Below, in pieces: positions 9,369 to 17,639 of a DNA stretch of 59,314 nt. Both the position numbers and the translations under genes were made by a program. Source of the DNA: an uncultured Erysipelotrichaceae bacterium (GTDB lineage Bacteria > Bacillota_I > Bacilli_A > RFN20 > CAG-826); NCBI GenBank assembly GCA_900315885.1, contig ONAT01000012.1, forward strand, positions 1-59,314, read 5' to 3'. Position 1 is the stretch's first letter; the number at the start of each line of letters is the position of its first letter. Under the pieces are notes generated by a model. That model was not told where the DNA came from and ran no database searches. It saw only the letters and a list, made by a program, of their open reading frames with translations.

Positions 9369-10807
9369 AACGAACAAACTAAGTCTTCTTTCATAAGCAG
9401 TAGTAATGAAAGATAAACAAAAGCTCCAATTATTACGACAAGAACAATTTGTAACACTGCGGATAATGAAGCAAATAATAATGTTTCAAAATATGAACAT
9501 ATTGCTACGGCAATGCCAGCAATAATTATTTTTAATGTGTTTTTATTAAATATTGCGGAGTGAACATATTCTTTAGTTAAGAAAATCATGTTAATTAATA
9601 GAATCGCGTCAGTGAGAATTGTTGCAATAGCAACACCAATTGCGGGATGATCTTTGAAAATAAGACCAAGTGATATTGAACCACCAATATTTAATATTGC
9701 ACCCATTGCTAAGGTATAGAGATAATATTTTTCTTTTTTCATAGGAATTAATACTTGTTCATAAATCATGTCAGACAATGAGAATGTTAAAGACATACTA
9801 CATAAGATAATTAGAATTAAAGGAGCATCGGAATAGCCTTCGCCTCCACCTGAGATAATAGTAGATATTTGCGTTGAAAGAATCGACATTGTCGCAATTG
9901 CGGGGATAGCAATAAATAAACAAATATTGAATCCATATTTCGTTAGATTATTGAAAAACACTTTGTTTTCCAGTTTGTAATATTTAGTCGCGCGAGGTAT
10001 AAATACTGAATCTAAAGAAGTTATTAAAGTAATAATAATTTCAATGCTTTTTATACCAACTGAATAGTTTGCAACTGCGGTTTTAGATTTGTCTAAAAAG
10101 CCCAAAATGAAGCTGTCGGTGGAGTTATAAATTGTAAGCATTAACGAAATGACAAATACCACAGTGATAGGTTTGAAGTGTTCTTTAAAATCATATGGGC
10201 CGACATACTTAAAAGTAATGTATTTTCTAACCGCAATGACATTAATTATAACAGTCAAAATTGTGGAACTAATTGTGAGAACACAATATAAGGTCATATC
10301 GTTAAATGTAGGATATTTTATTAAACTGATGATTAGAATAGATGTTAATGCTGTTGTAGAAATCGAACGGAAAGATATAAAATAATGCTTTTCTAAAGCG
10401 ATAAATACCCATTCAAATGAGAACACACCAATGACAAAATTAATGCTTAAAATAAAGATTAAATTTTTAAATTCTAAGAGTTCTGGTACAGAAAAAACAA
10501 AAGCACACATCAATCCAAAAGACAGAATTGTTAAAACAGCTTGAATTATAAAGAATTCTTGGACTTTTCTAGAAAGTAGTTGTTTATCATTTTGTACTTT
10601 GGAACATTCACGAATTGCAACATTTGGAATACCTGACTTAGCAATGATTAAAAAGTAATACACAAAAGTATTTAACCATGTGTAAGTACCCATGAAACTC
10701 GATCCGAGAGCGCTACAAACATAAGGAAAAGAAATGAATGACAAAATAGTTAGACACAAAGTTCTAATTAAATTGACTATAACACTAGAGCGTACATTAT
10801 CTTTCAT
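9338..10807 (-). CDS. Polysaccharide flippase (Wzx/MATE-like)
   Basis: A 489-residue integral membrane protein with 12-14 hydrophobic segments, of the polysaccharide-exporter branch of the MOP superfamily. It should flip undecaprenyl-linked repeat units across the membrane. Support comes from the N-terminal pattern (VIVNLIRTLCLTILSF then PYVCSALG), the GVFSFEWVFIALEKHYFI segment near residue 130, and the C-terminal poly-lysine tail. The start has GAAGGAGA 6 nt upstream. It lies opposite a divergent glycosyltransferase, with more glycosyltransferases beyond, consistent with surface glycan assembly. Family confident; the glycan is unknown. Confidence 0.85.
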   Translation of the reverse strand: MKDNVRSSVIVNLIRTLCLTILSFISFPYVCSALGSSFMGTYTWLNTFVYYFLIIAKSGIPNVAIRECSKVQNDKQLLSRKVQEFFIIQAVLTILSFGLMCAFVFSVPELLEFKNLIFILSINFVIGVFSFEWVFIALEKHYFISFRSISTTALTSILIISLIKYPTFNDMTLYCVLTISSTILTVIINVIAVRKYITFKYVGPYDFKEHFKPITVVFVISLMLTIYNSTDSFILGFLDKSKTAVANYSVGIKSIEIIITLITSLDSVFIPRATKYYKLENKVFFNNLTKYGFNICLFIAIPAIATMSILSTQISTIISGGGEGYSDAPLILIILCSMSLTFSLSDMIYEQVLIPMKKEKYYLYTLAMGAILNIGGSISLGLIFKDHPAIGVAIATILTDAILLINMIFLTKEYVHSAIFNKNTLKIIIAGIAVAICSYFETLLFASLSAVLQIVLVVIIGAFVYLSLLLLMKEDLVCSFKKKKTAANE

Positions 10808-10817
10808 TTTTTTCTCC

Positions 10818-10840
10818 TTCGTTATAATTATTATAACGAA
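10818..10840. promoter_or_regulatory. Perfect 23-nt inverted repeat in the divergent flippase/glycosyltransferase spacer
   Basis: TTCGTTATAAT and ATTATAACGAA are exact reverse complements around a single T. A TATAAT sits in each arm, one on each strand. The left end touches the flippase ribosome binding site (10813-10820). It could be an operator or overlapping -10 boxes. There is no T run, so it is not a terminator. Confidence 0.5.
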
Positions 10841-10904
10841 AAATAATAAAATTGCTATAAAACATTTGATATTTATATTAAAATATAAAAAGGAGGAATA
10901 ATAA

Positions 10905-12101
10905 ATGAAAATACTTATTGTAAGTCAATATTATTATCCTGATCCTTTTTCTGTCTCACTTGTCGCTGAACAATTAGTAAAAAATGGACATGATGTTATA
11001 GTCTTAACAGGAAAACCGAATTATGGTTACCATAAAATTGTTCCAGGTTATGAGAAGAAAGATTATGAAGTATTTAATGGCGTAAAAATATATCGTGTTA
11101 ATGTAACACCAAGAAAAGAAAGCAAATTGTCGATTGTGAAAAATTACCTTTCTTTCTATTTTAATGCACGACGATTCGTTAATAAATTAGATGATGATTT
11201 TGATATAGTTTATTCGGTCTCATTGTCACCAGTTATTTCAATCTCACCTGCGATAAAATATGCAAAAAAACATAAAATCAAACATATTTTGCACTGCTTA
11301 GATTTGTGGCCAGAGTCAGTTGTAGCTACTGGCATCACAAAAAAAGGTACATTGCTATATAATTTCTTATTAAAGTGGTCAAGAAAATTATATAAAAGCG
11401 TTGATAAAATCTTAGTTTCTTCGCCTTCATTTAGGGACTACCTTAAAGAAGTTATAGGGTATGATGAAAACAAGTGCTTATATGTTCCTCAAGCTACGAA
11501 TACATATGATATAGCAAAAGATGAAGAAGCAATAAAATATGATACCCGCTACATGAATATTGTTTATTGCGGAAATGTAGGCAAATTACAACTAATTCCT
11601 CAACTTATTGAGGCTGTTGAAATTGCTAAAAAAACAATACCATTACGTGTTTATGTCATAGGCTTAGGTTCACTTACAGATTATCTTAAAAATAGTATTA
11701 AAGAGCGAAAACTTGAAGATAACATTATATATCTTGGAGCAATTAATTCTGAGCATGCGATTAAATATTTCTTAAATGCCGATGCTCTTTATTTAGGACT
11801 TAATAAAAACGGAGTAGTTGGAAAAACAATACCAAACAAAATGACTTTCTACATGTCGCAAAAAAAGCCAATTATCGCGGCGATTGATGGAGACGCTAAA
11901 GAAGTTCTTCTTAAAAGCAAAGGCGCAATTGTTTGTGATGAAACGAAAGAAAGTATCGCTAAAGCATTTATTGATTTTTATGCGAGAAATGATAAAGAAA
12001 AAATGGGTAAATGTAACTATTCTTATTTTAAAAAATATTTTGACAATAAGATTATAACAACACAAATTGAAGAAGAAATGAAAAAATTAGCTAAACGCTA
12101 A
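10905..12101 (+). CDS. Glycosyltransferase, GT-B fold (WbuB/GT4-like)
   Basis: A 398-residue cytoplasmic or membrane-associated glycosyltransferase. The N-terminal start ILIVSQYYYPDPFS is typical of WbuB-like enzymes that transfer an amino sugar to a lipid-linked acceptor. The donor-binding half contains IVYCGNVGKLQLIPQLIEA, then VYVIGLGSL, and a NKMTFYMSQKKPIIAAI segment where GT4 enzymes carry their EX7E region; that motif is degenerate here. The strong site AAAGGAGG precedes the ATG. It is transcribed divergently from the flippase and converges on the next gene with an 11-nt tail overlap. The sugar is unknown. Confidence 0.82.
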   Translation: MKILIVSQYYYPDPFSVSLVAEQLVKNGHDVIVLTGKPNYGYHKIVPGYEKKDYEVFNGVKIYRVNVTPRKESKLSIVKNYLSFYFNARRFVNKLDDDFDIVYSVSLSPVISISPAIKYAKKHKIKHILHCLDLWPESVVATGITKKGTLLYNFLLKWSRKLYKSVDKILVSSPSFRDYLKEVIGYDENKCLYVPQATNTYDIAKDEEAIKYDTRYMNIVYCGNVGKLQLIPQLIEAVEIAKKTIPLRVYVIGLGSLTDYLKNSIKERKLEDNIIYLGAINSEHAIKYFLNADALYLGLNKNGVVGKTIPNKMTFYMSQKKPIIAAIDGDAKEVLLKSKGAIVCDETKESIAKAFIDFYARNDKEKMGKCNYSYFKKYFDNKIITTQIEEEMKKLAKR

Positions 12102-13248
12102 TTTTTTTAATAAATGTATCAATTTTTTTACTAACCGCATTAATAGAATAATTATTTTTTATAGTTGTGTGGGCTTTTTTAATTATTTTATTTCTTAATG
12201 AACTTTTAAGTCTAAAAGCTTCTTCAATAGTGCATCTTAATGAAACATCATCATCTTTTGTCCACATTATGGATGTTTCAAATTGGGAATGTAAAAGCGT
12301 ATGCATGGTGGAAATAGTCAAAGCATTACTAGAGGCATATTCAATTACTTTAGAAGGTATACAATATGTATCCATATCTTTAGTTAATGGACGTGGATTA
12401 ATGTTTGCATATGCATGATTTTCATACGCTTGAATTTCGGCTTGGGAAAGTGTTCCTAAATATTTAATACGACGACTACGAATGGCTTTTTTCACAACAT
12501 ATTCGCGCAACGGACCATCGCCAGCGATGAGAAGGTGATATTGGCCAGATGTGTTAAGAAAAGCATGTAGTAAATGTTTAACTCCATATTTTTCATGCAA
12601 AGCACCAGCAAAGAATAAGTAAGGTTCTTTGTCTGACATAATTTGTGCTTCAGGACACTTGTAAGAAATACCATTTATTATTAAATACGGTTTATCTTTG
12701 GTGTTAGCGAGTTTATTAAGTGCATCATTTAAGCAAATGTAATAATCGAATTTTGTGAAATTAGAAAGAAGTTTGTTCTTAGCAATTTTAGGCATGTTAG
12801 TTATTAGATTTGGATTATCAGTGATAACACCAAGTATTTTTATTTTATGTGATTTTCCAAATCTAAGGGCAAGGGAAGAAAGAAGTACGTTCATTGCATC
12901 AACGACAATCATAGTTTCTTCATTACTTTCTTTTATTATTTTATTAATTTTACTATAAAGTGAGTTTTTAGTTCTAAAATAATTACTTAATTTATTTTTG
13001 TAAATCGGCAAATAATTGTATTTTACATAGTTTTCATAAGCAAAAGTATGTTTCTCTTCACTATTTAAAAGAGAATCATTACATATGTAAGAAGGGCTAA
13101 TAACTTCCACATGATAATTGCTAGCAAATGCAGTAATAAGAGCGTGATGGAAGTTTTGATTACTTGGATTTGAGTAATGAATCGAGGATGTTAAAAGAGT
13201 TTTATAATCATCTGAGGTAATTGAATTTGTTAAATAAATAAATCTCAT
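12091..13248 (-). CDS. Glycosyltransferase, GT4-like
   Basis: A 385-residue GT-B glycosyltransferase. The donor-site half shows PYLFFAGALHEKYGVKHLLHAF, followed by YHLLIAGDGPLREYV and a C-terminal HAYANINPRPL then IPSKVIEYASS segment, which replaces the usual EX7E with a PSKxxEY form. Translation is coupled to the upstream gene: its ATG overlaps the preceding TGA stop as ATGA. AAAGGAG is 9 nt before the start. Its 3' end overlaps the convergent glycosyltransferase by 11 nt, and no hairpin terminator is visible between them. Confidence 0.78.
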   Translation of the reverse strand: MRFIYLTNSITSDDYKTLLTSSIHYSNPSNQNFHHALITAFASNYHVEVISPSYICNDSLLNSEEKHTFAYENYVKYNYLPIYKNKLSNYFRTKNSLYSKINKIIKESNEETMIVVDAMNVLLSSLALRFGKSHKIKILGVITDNPNLITNMPKIAKNKLLSNFTKFDYYICLNDALNKLANTKDKPYLIINGISYKCPEAQIMSDKEPYLFFAGALHEKYGVKHLLHAFLNTSGQYHLLIAGDGPLREYVVKKAIRSRRIKYLGTLSQAEIQAYENHAYANINPRPLTKDMDTYCIPSKVIEYASSNALTISTMHTLLHSQFETSIMWTKDDDVSLRCTIEEAFRLKSSLRNKIIKKAHTTIKNNYSINAVSKKIDTFIKKISV

Positions 13249-14306
13249 TTTTCTAACTCCTTTAAAATTTTTACATGCGACTCAACCATCTTTTCAATAG
13301 TGTTTTCTCTAGCAACTTCAAGACAATTTATCGGATTAAGACGATTCACTTTTTCAATTGCAGAAATAATATCTTGATCATTAGATATGTCTACAATAAA
13401 TCCATCTTTTCCATTAATAAGTTTATAAGCAGAAACAACTTTGTTAGAGCATATTACTGGTAGTCCTTGAGACAAGGCTTCGTTTACCATATGTCCGTAT
13501 ATATCTTCTTTAGACAGTGTAATAAAATAATCATAGGCACGAATTTTTTTTAGTAATGCATCATGCTTTAAAAAAGGTAAAACTTCAATTCTTGTTTCTA
13601 AACCGTTTTCTTTAATGAAATTGTTATATTTAGTTTCTTCTTCACCTTCACCAATAATAGTTAAATGATATTTTGAAGGTAAATATACAAAAATTTCCAG
13701 CAATTTTTGATTGTTTTTTCTTGGAATAAATTGTCCAAAAGTCACAAAGTTATATGTTTGTTTCTTATTTAACTTTTCTTCATCAATTATTTCACTTTCA
13801 AAAATCGTGGAATAGACATAATTATATATTTTTTCTTTTTTAGCGCCATAATGAACAAGATATTCATTAGCTTTTTCTGAAGGAGAAAAATAATGTTGAG
13901 CATTAGAAATGAGTTGATGTTTTAAATTAAAAAGTGATTTTTTATCATTTTTAATAATTCCTCCATTAACATATAAAGAATACGCAATTTTGTGTTTGAT
14001 CATATATTTAATTGCGATTATTTCAGACATTGTTGAATAGCCGTTCATGATAATTAAATCATATTCTTGATGATGCTTTTTAATATAGTTTTTTAAAGCA
14101 AATCCGAAATGATTTTCATTATTAAAAGCAATACCTTTAATAAATTCATAAGAAAAATCATAATTGTTATTATAATAGAATGAACTTGAGCGGTCTTTAT
14201 TTTTATTACGCTCAAAAAGAACTTTTAAATCACAATATTTGCTAAGCGAATTTAAAAGATTTATTTTATAAGGAGCTGGATGGTTAAAAACAAATAATAC
14301 CTTCAT
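13245..14306 (-). CDS. Glycosyltransferase, GT4
   Basis: A 353-residue GT-B glycosyltransferase. The N-terminus MKVLFVFNHPAPYKINLL is typical of GT4 enzymes of capsule loci. The donor half has FVTFGQFIPRKNNQKLLEIF, LTIIGEGEEE, and the EX7E-like EDIYGHMVNEALSQGLPVI. An in-frame TTG lies two codons earlier, but GAGG is correctly spaced (7 nt) only for the ATG at 14306, so that start is used. It ends in TGA, overlapping the next start as ATGA. It is the first gene of a two-gene minus-strand operon. Confidence 0.82.
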   Translation of the reverse strand: MKVLFVFNHPAPYKINLLNSLSKYCDLKVLFERNKNKDRSSSFYYNNNYDFSYEFIKGIAFNNENHFGFALKNYIKKHHQEYDLIIMNGYSTMSEIIAIKYMIKHKIAYSLYVNGGIIKNDKKSLFNLKHQLISNAQHYFSPSEKANEYLVHYGAKKEKIYNYVYSTIFESEIIDEEKLNKKQTYNFVTFGQFIPRKNNQKLLEIFVYLPSKYHLTIIGEGEEETKYNNFIKENGLETRIEVLPFLKHDALLKKIRAYDYFITLSKEDIYGHMVNEALSQGLPVICSNKVVSAYKLINGKDGFIVDISNDQDIISAIEKVNRLNPINCLEVARENTIEKMVESHVKILKELEK

Positions 14307-14324
14307 ATTCAAACCTCAAATCTA

Positions 14325-14369
14325 ATTATACACGATTTGCGTTAAATATTTGAAAAATATTTATATAAT
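14325..14369. promoter_or_regulatory. Divergent promoter region with inverted repeat
   Basis: The spacer between the divergent genes holds TATAAT on the minus strand (plus-strand ATTATA, 14325-14330), TATAAT on the plus strand (14364-14369), and a perfect inverted repeat AAATATTT-GAA-AAATATTT (14344-14362) between them. No good -35 hexamers are visible, so the assignment rests on the two -10 boxes and the layout. Confidence 0.35.
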
Positions 14370-14413
14370 CAAACAAAAAAATAGTTTATTATATATGTAA
14401 AGGAGTTGAAAAT

Positions 14414-15715
14414 ATGAAAAAGTGGATATTTCCATTAGTGCTTATATTTGTTGAACTTGTTTTCATTATTTTGTTTTTAACTCCTAGTATTGTTGCGGTT
14501 TTACCACAATTCTTTATTTGGATTAAAGATTTTTTTAATGTTGCTTTGACATTTATTAGTAAATTATTACATCTTCCAACATTCGTAGAAAATGGGGAAA
14601 TTAATTCTTTCATCGCTAATGGGATTAGTTTATTCATTATAAACTTTGTTATTTTAGTGATTTATTTTACCATTTATTTTATTAGAGCAAAACGAAGCAA
14701 GAAAAATGAAATTATTAAAAACGAAGAAGTGACTCCAAAGAGTGAATTTGATCCTGTGTTATTTGAAAAAAGAGTACCGGTCTTAAGATTAGTATTTATC
14801 TGGTTGCCTCTTAATTTATGGATTTTATATTTCTTTGTTTTAAATTCTACGGATTTACAAGCAAATTTTAAAAAATCAATGCCTGAATTATATAATGTGT
14901 TTGCAAATAATATCGAGTTTTATAACGCAAATGCTAAACCATTATTTGAAAAAGATAATGCTGTTAAGTTTGCTATTTTAGTTATTGGTTTATTAGTGGT
15001 TGCTTTTATATATTGGATGATTTTCTCAATTTTAGCCGAAATGTTAAAAACGCCGATTGCTAAAGCTAAAGCAAATAGAGCGTTAAAAGAACACGAAAAA
15101 AGACTTCAAACAATTCAAGAAGAAGAAAACGTGAATGATGAAGTATCAGTGTTTGAAAGAACGAAGTCTTCGCATAGTAAGTCTATTGCCGAAACTATTG
15201 CCACTATTGACATTGGTACAATAAATGAAAAAGATCGTACGAACCGTCAAAACTATTTTGATGATTTGGCACATGGAATTGTGGATTTAGGCGTTGAAGA
15301 AAAGAAGTTATATGAGATAGCAAAGCCAAATGTTACAAGAAAGCCGTTGCGCGTAATTTATACTGCTTTAGATCAAACACAAGCATCTACTGTACAAGAA
15401 ATTCAAAATTTACAAGAAGAAAATGAAAAACAATTGCCTAATGTTAAGGAAAAAGTAAAAGATCAAAACGAACTTGTTTTGGATGATAAATTTGATGTTT
15501 TAAATGATAATAAAGCGGAAATTGTTAAAGAAGATAATATAGAAGTTAAAACAAACGAAATCAAAGAGCAAAAAGAAATAGAAAGAGTAAAACCACTTAC
15601 ACCACAAAATTTACGTAAGCCTGTAAAGGTGATTCCAGTGAATCCACGTCCAAGACCTTTAAAGGATTGTGTTGGTGAGGATGTTTCTGTTGCGGAGGCT
15701 GTTAAAAATGATTAA
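14414..15715 (+). CDS. Multi-spanning membrane protein with long charged cytoplasmic tail, unknown
   Basis: A 433-residue protein with four or five membrane segments in the first half: about 4-30, 70-95, 122-145 and 184-210, with a weaker one near 35-55. A highly charged Glu/Lys-rich tail of about 215 residues follows, likely partly coiled coil, ending with a proline- and basic-rich patch (KPVKVIPVNPRPRPLK). I do not recognise the family. The membrane half could sense or anchor and the tail could recruit cytosolic partners; that is inference. AAAGGAG precedes the start. The 3' end overlaps ung by 8 nt, so the two are co-translated. Confidence 0.6.
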   Translation: MKKWIFPLVLIFVELVFIILFLTPSIVAVLPQFFIWIKDFFNVALTFISKLLHLPTFVENGEINSFIANGISLFIINFVILVIYFTIYFIRAKRSKKNEIIKNEEVTPKSEFDPVLFEKRVPVLRLVFIWLPLNLWILYFFVLNSTDLQANFKKSMPELYNVFANNIEFYNANAKPLFEKDNAVKFAILVIGLLVVAFIYWMIFSILAEMLKTPIAKAKANRALKEHEKRLQTIQEEENVNDEVSVFERTKSSHSKSIAETIATIDIGTINEKDRTNRQNYFDDLAHGIVDLGVEEKKLYEIAKPNVTRKPLRVIYTALDQTQASTVQEIQNLQEENEKQLPNVKEKVKDQNELVLDDKFDVLNDNKAEIVKEDNIEVKTNEIKEQKEIERVKPLTPQNLRKPVKVIPVNPRPRPLKDCVGEDVSVAEAVKND

Positions 15716-16367
15716 TTCGTGGGAAGAACTATTTTTAGAAATAAAAAAGAAAGATTATGCTAAACAAATAAATAAAGTTTTAGATGAAGAATATAAAAAT
15801 TATACTGTATATCCTCCACGAAATCTCATGTTTTCTGCTTTTTGCTTAACTCCGTTAAAGAATGTAAAAGTTGTCATTATTGGACAAGACCCATATCATG
15901 AAGAACACCAAGCCATGGGATTATCTTTTTCTGTCCCTGTAGGAGTGCAGTTACCTCCATCGCTTATAAATATTTATAAAGAAATTGAGAACAATTATCA
16001 TGTAAAAATGAAGCCAAATGGTGATTTGACTTATTTAGCAAAGCAAGGAGTATTGCTTCTTAACACAATTCTAACTGTAAGAAAATCTGCACCATTATCA
16101 CATCAAAATATTGGTTATGATTTATTTATTCAAGATGTCTTGAAAGCTTTAAATGAAACAAATCAACCGATTGTGTTTATGCTATGGGGCAGTTATGCAA
16201 GAAGTTTAAAAAGATATTTAAATAATCCAAACCATTTGATTTTAGAAGCGACACACCCGTCTCCGCTATCAGCAAATAGAGGTGGCTTCTTCAATCAAAA
16301 TCACTTCATAAAAGCTAATGAATTTTTAAAATCAAAAGGCTTAAGTGAGATAAATTGGCAAAATTAA
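15708..16367 (+). CDS. ung: Uracil-DNA glycosylase, family 1
   Basis: A 219-residue enzyme that removes uracil from DNA as the first step of base excision repair. The water-activating loop GQDPYH is at residues 59-64 with catalytic Asp61, and the minor-groove loop HPSPLSA begins at His183. The uracil-binding Asn lies in VLLLNTILTVR. Length matches the family. The open frame extends back to 15669, but the ATG at 15708 has a GCGGAGG site 9 nt upstream and gives the normal family N-terminus, so it is chosen. It overlaps the preceding membrane protein gene by 8 nt. Confidence 0.95.
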   Translation: MINSWEELFLEIKKKDYAKQINKVLDEEYKNYTVYPPRNLMFSAFCLTPLKNVKVVIIGQDPYHEEHQAMGLSFSVPVGVQLPPSLINIYKEIENNYHVKMKPNGDLTYLAKQGVLLLNTILTVRKSAPLSHQNIGYDLFIQDVLKALNETNQPIVFMLWGSYARSLKRYLNNPNHLILEATHPSPLSANRGGFFNQNHFIKANEFLKSKGLSEINWQN

Positions 16368-16374
16368 AAATACA

Positions 16375-16842
16375 TCATAACATGGATTTTTTATTTGGAA
16401 CGATAGGTTTATCATAAAGTTCCATATAGTTTACATAAATACCCACAATCATAATGTAATGGCTTGGATTATCTGATGTTTCAATCGAAATATGGTCATC
16501 AGCAGCATAGTGTATTTTGCCATCAATTACCACATCGTGCCATTTGGTTGAATCAGGGAAGGAACAATAAATTTTTACGTGTTTTCCCCGGTTTGCATGA
16601 GCAATTTCGGCATAAGAATAATGCATACAAATTTGTTCTTTATTTGAAGTGTTGTATGATTCAGCTTGTGGAACTGGATAATTCTCATTAGCATAGTCAG
16701 GTTGAACCTGATTATTTATATTTGCTCCATTTGGCATTGGTGGTTGATTGCTTGGCATCATTTGTGGGTTAGGACCACCACCTTGGTTAAAACCTGGAAA
16801 TGGTGCGCCATAATAATTTGGCGGAGGTGTCATTCTATCCAT
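16375..16842 (-). CDS. gerQ: GerQ-like spore coat protein
   Basis: A 155-residue protein with a Pro/Gln/Gly/Asn-rich N-terminal half (about residues 1-75) and a compact C-terminal domain (about 78-145). The C-terminal domain contains YAEIAHANRGKHVKIYCSF, then HYAADDHISIE and YVNYMELYD. This matches the GerQ pattern as I know it (the segment around NRGK, the turn GRDHI, and a final YLDYV). In Bacillus, GerQ is a coat protein needed to place the cortex hydrolase CwlJ. It lies next to ung; I recall gerQ (ywdL) also lying near ung in Bacillus subtilis. AAAGGAG precedes the start. It ends in TGA. If correct, it implies sporulation or a relict of it. Confidence 0.7.
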   Translation of the reverse strand: MDRMTPPPNYYGAPFPGFNQGGGPNPQMMPSNQPPMPNGANINNQVQPDYANENYPVPQAESYNTSNKEQICMHYSYAEIAHANRGKHVKIYCSFPDSTKWHDVVIDGKIHYAADDHISIETSDNPSHYIMIVGIYVNYMELYDKPIVPNKKSML

Positions 16843-16868
16843 ATAGTTATCTCCTTTTACTTACAATG

Positions 16869-16896
16869 AAATATATGCAACTACCTAGGCGAATGT
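16869..16896 (-). promoter_or_regulatory. Possible sigma-K-like promoter of the gerQ-like gene
   Basis: On the minus strand an AC dinucleotide (plus 16895-16896) is followed after 17 nt by CATATATTT (plus 16869-16877), close to the sigma-K consensus AC-N16-17-CATANNNTA except for the last base. It lies 12 nt before the ribosome binding site. The motif is short and could be chance in AT-rich DNA. Confidence 0.25.
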
Positions 16897-16930
16897 GCAT
16901 ATTAAACTTTTATTTTTTTAAATAAATGTT

Positions 16931-17057
16931 TATAATAATGATACGGGAGCTTAGTTAACTAGGCTGAGAGGAAGTTACATTACTTCGACCGCACCTGATC
17001 TAGGTAATTCTAGCGTAGGGATGTTTTTATTTCCCCTAGAATTTGATAAAGGAGGAA
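16931..17057 (+). promoter_or_regulatory. TPP riboswitch (THI element) with translational expression platform
   Basis: A TATAAT (16931-16936) sits just before the aptamer. Conserved parts are GGGAGC (16945-16950), CTGAGAG (16964-16970), and ACCTGATCTAGGTAATTCTA followed by GCGTAGGGA (16993-17021). AATTCTAG (17006-17013), part of the aptamer, is the exact complement of CTAGAATT (17036-17043), and GGGA (17018-17021) can extend that pairing with TCCC (17032-17035). If TPP keeps the aptamer folded, the freed TTTCCCCT (17030-17037) can pair with the ribosome binding site AGGAGGAA (17050-17057) with one mismatch. No T-run terminator is present, so translational control is inferred. Confidence 0.9.
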
Positions 17058-17063
17058 TAACTT

Positions 17064-17597
17064 ATGAGCAGGACTAAAAAAATCACATTGACAGCTATGA
17101 TGGTCTCGTTGTCAATCACAATTAATTTGTTTATGAAAATGATGCCATTTTTACAACTTGGTGAAGGTGGAACATTCTTTTCACTAACAGCATTGCCTAT
17201 TATTTATGCTGGCTTAGCATTAGGACCAGTATGGGGCGTATTTGCAGGTGTTTGTTATGGCTTATTAGACTTTATACTCGATGGAGCAGCATATGGAATT
17301 TTAAGTTTAATATTTGACTATGTGTTAGCATTTGGAGTATTAGGTTTAGTTGGTTTATTTAAAAAACAATTTAAAGAAGGCAAAAACTGGATTGTTATTA
17401 TCGCTATTGTGGCTTTTGAATTAGTGAGATTGTTCTCTCACACTATCTCTAGCATTTTAGTGTTTGGCGCTACATTCGGCTATGGATTTATTACATATAA
17501 TGGACCAGTAATTTTATCTTCAACTGCGGCAGTCATCATAGTATATTTATTAACACAAAAGAAAATTGCTAATTATTTAAATAATCATTCTTATTAA
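17064..17597 (+). CDS. thiT: Thiamine ECF transporter substrate-binding subunit (ThiT-like)
   Basis: A 177-residue membrane protein with about six helices and the size and layout of ECF S-components. It should bind thiamine and partner with a shared EcfAA'T energizing module, which is not in this window. The TPP riboswitch directly upstream, with no other gene between, makes thiamine or a thiamine precursor the likely substrate. Helix features include PIIYAGLALGPVWGVFAGVCYG and a later FGATFGYGFITYNGP loop rich in aromatic residues. The strong site AAAGGAGG is the one the riboswitch can hide. Family assignment rests on both context and topology. Confidence 0.85.
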   Translation: MSRTKKITLTAMMVSLSITINLFMKMMPFLQLGEGGTFFSLTALPIIYAGLALGPVWGVFAGVCYGLLDFILDGAAYGILSLIFDYVLAFGVLGLVGLFKKQFKEGKNWIVIIAIVAFELVRLFSHTISSILVFGATFGYGFITYNGPVILSSTAAVIIVYLLTQKKIANYLNNHSY

Positions 17598-17605
17598 TCG
17601 GCGCT

Positions 17606-17628
17606 TTATGATATACTTTATATCATAA
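17606..17628. promoter_or_regulatory. 10-bp inverted repeat before the next gene
   Basis: TTATGATATA and TATATCATAA pair perfectly around CTT, ending 3 nt before the AGAGG ribosome binding site of the gene at 17640. It could be an operator or an RNA hairpin affecting translation. There is no T run. Confidence 0.35.
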
Positions 17629-17639
17629 GAGGTATAAAA

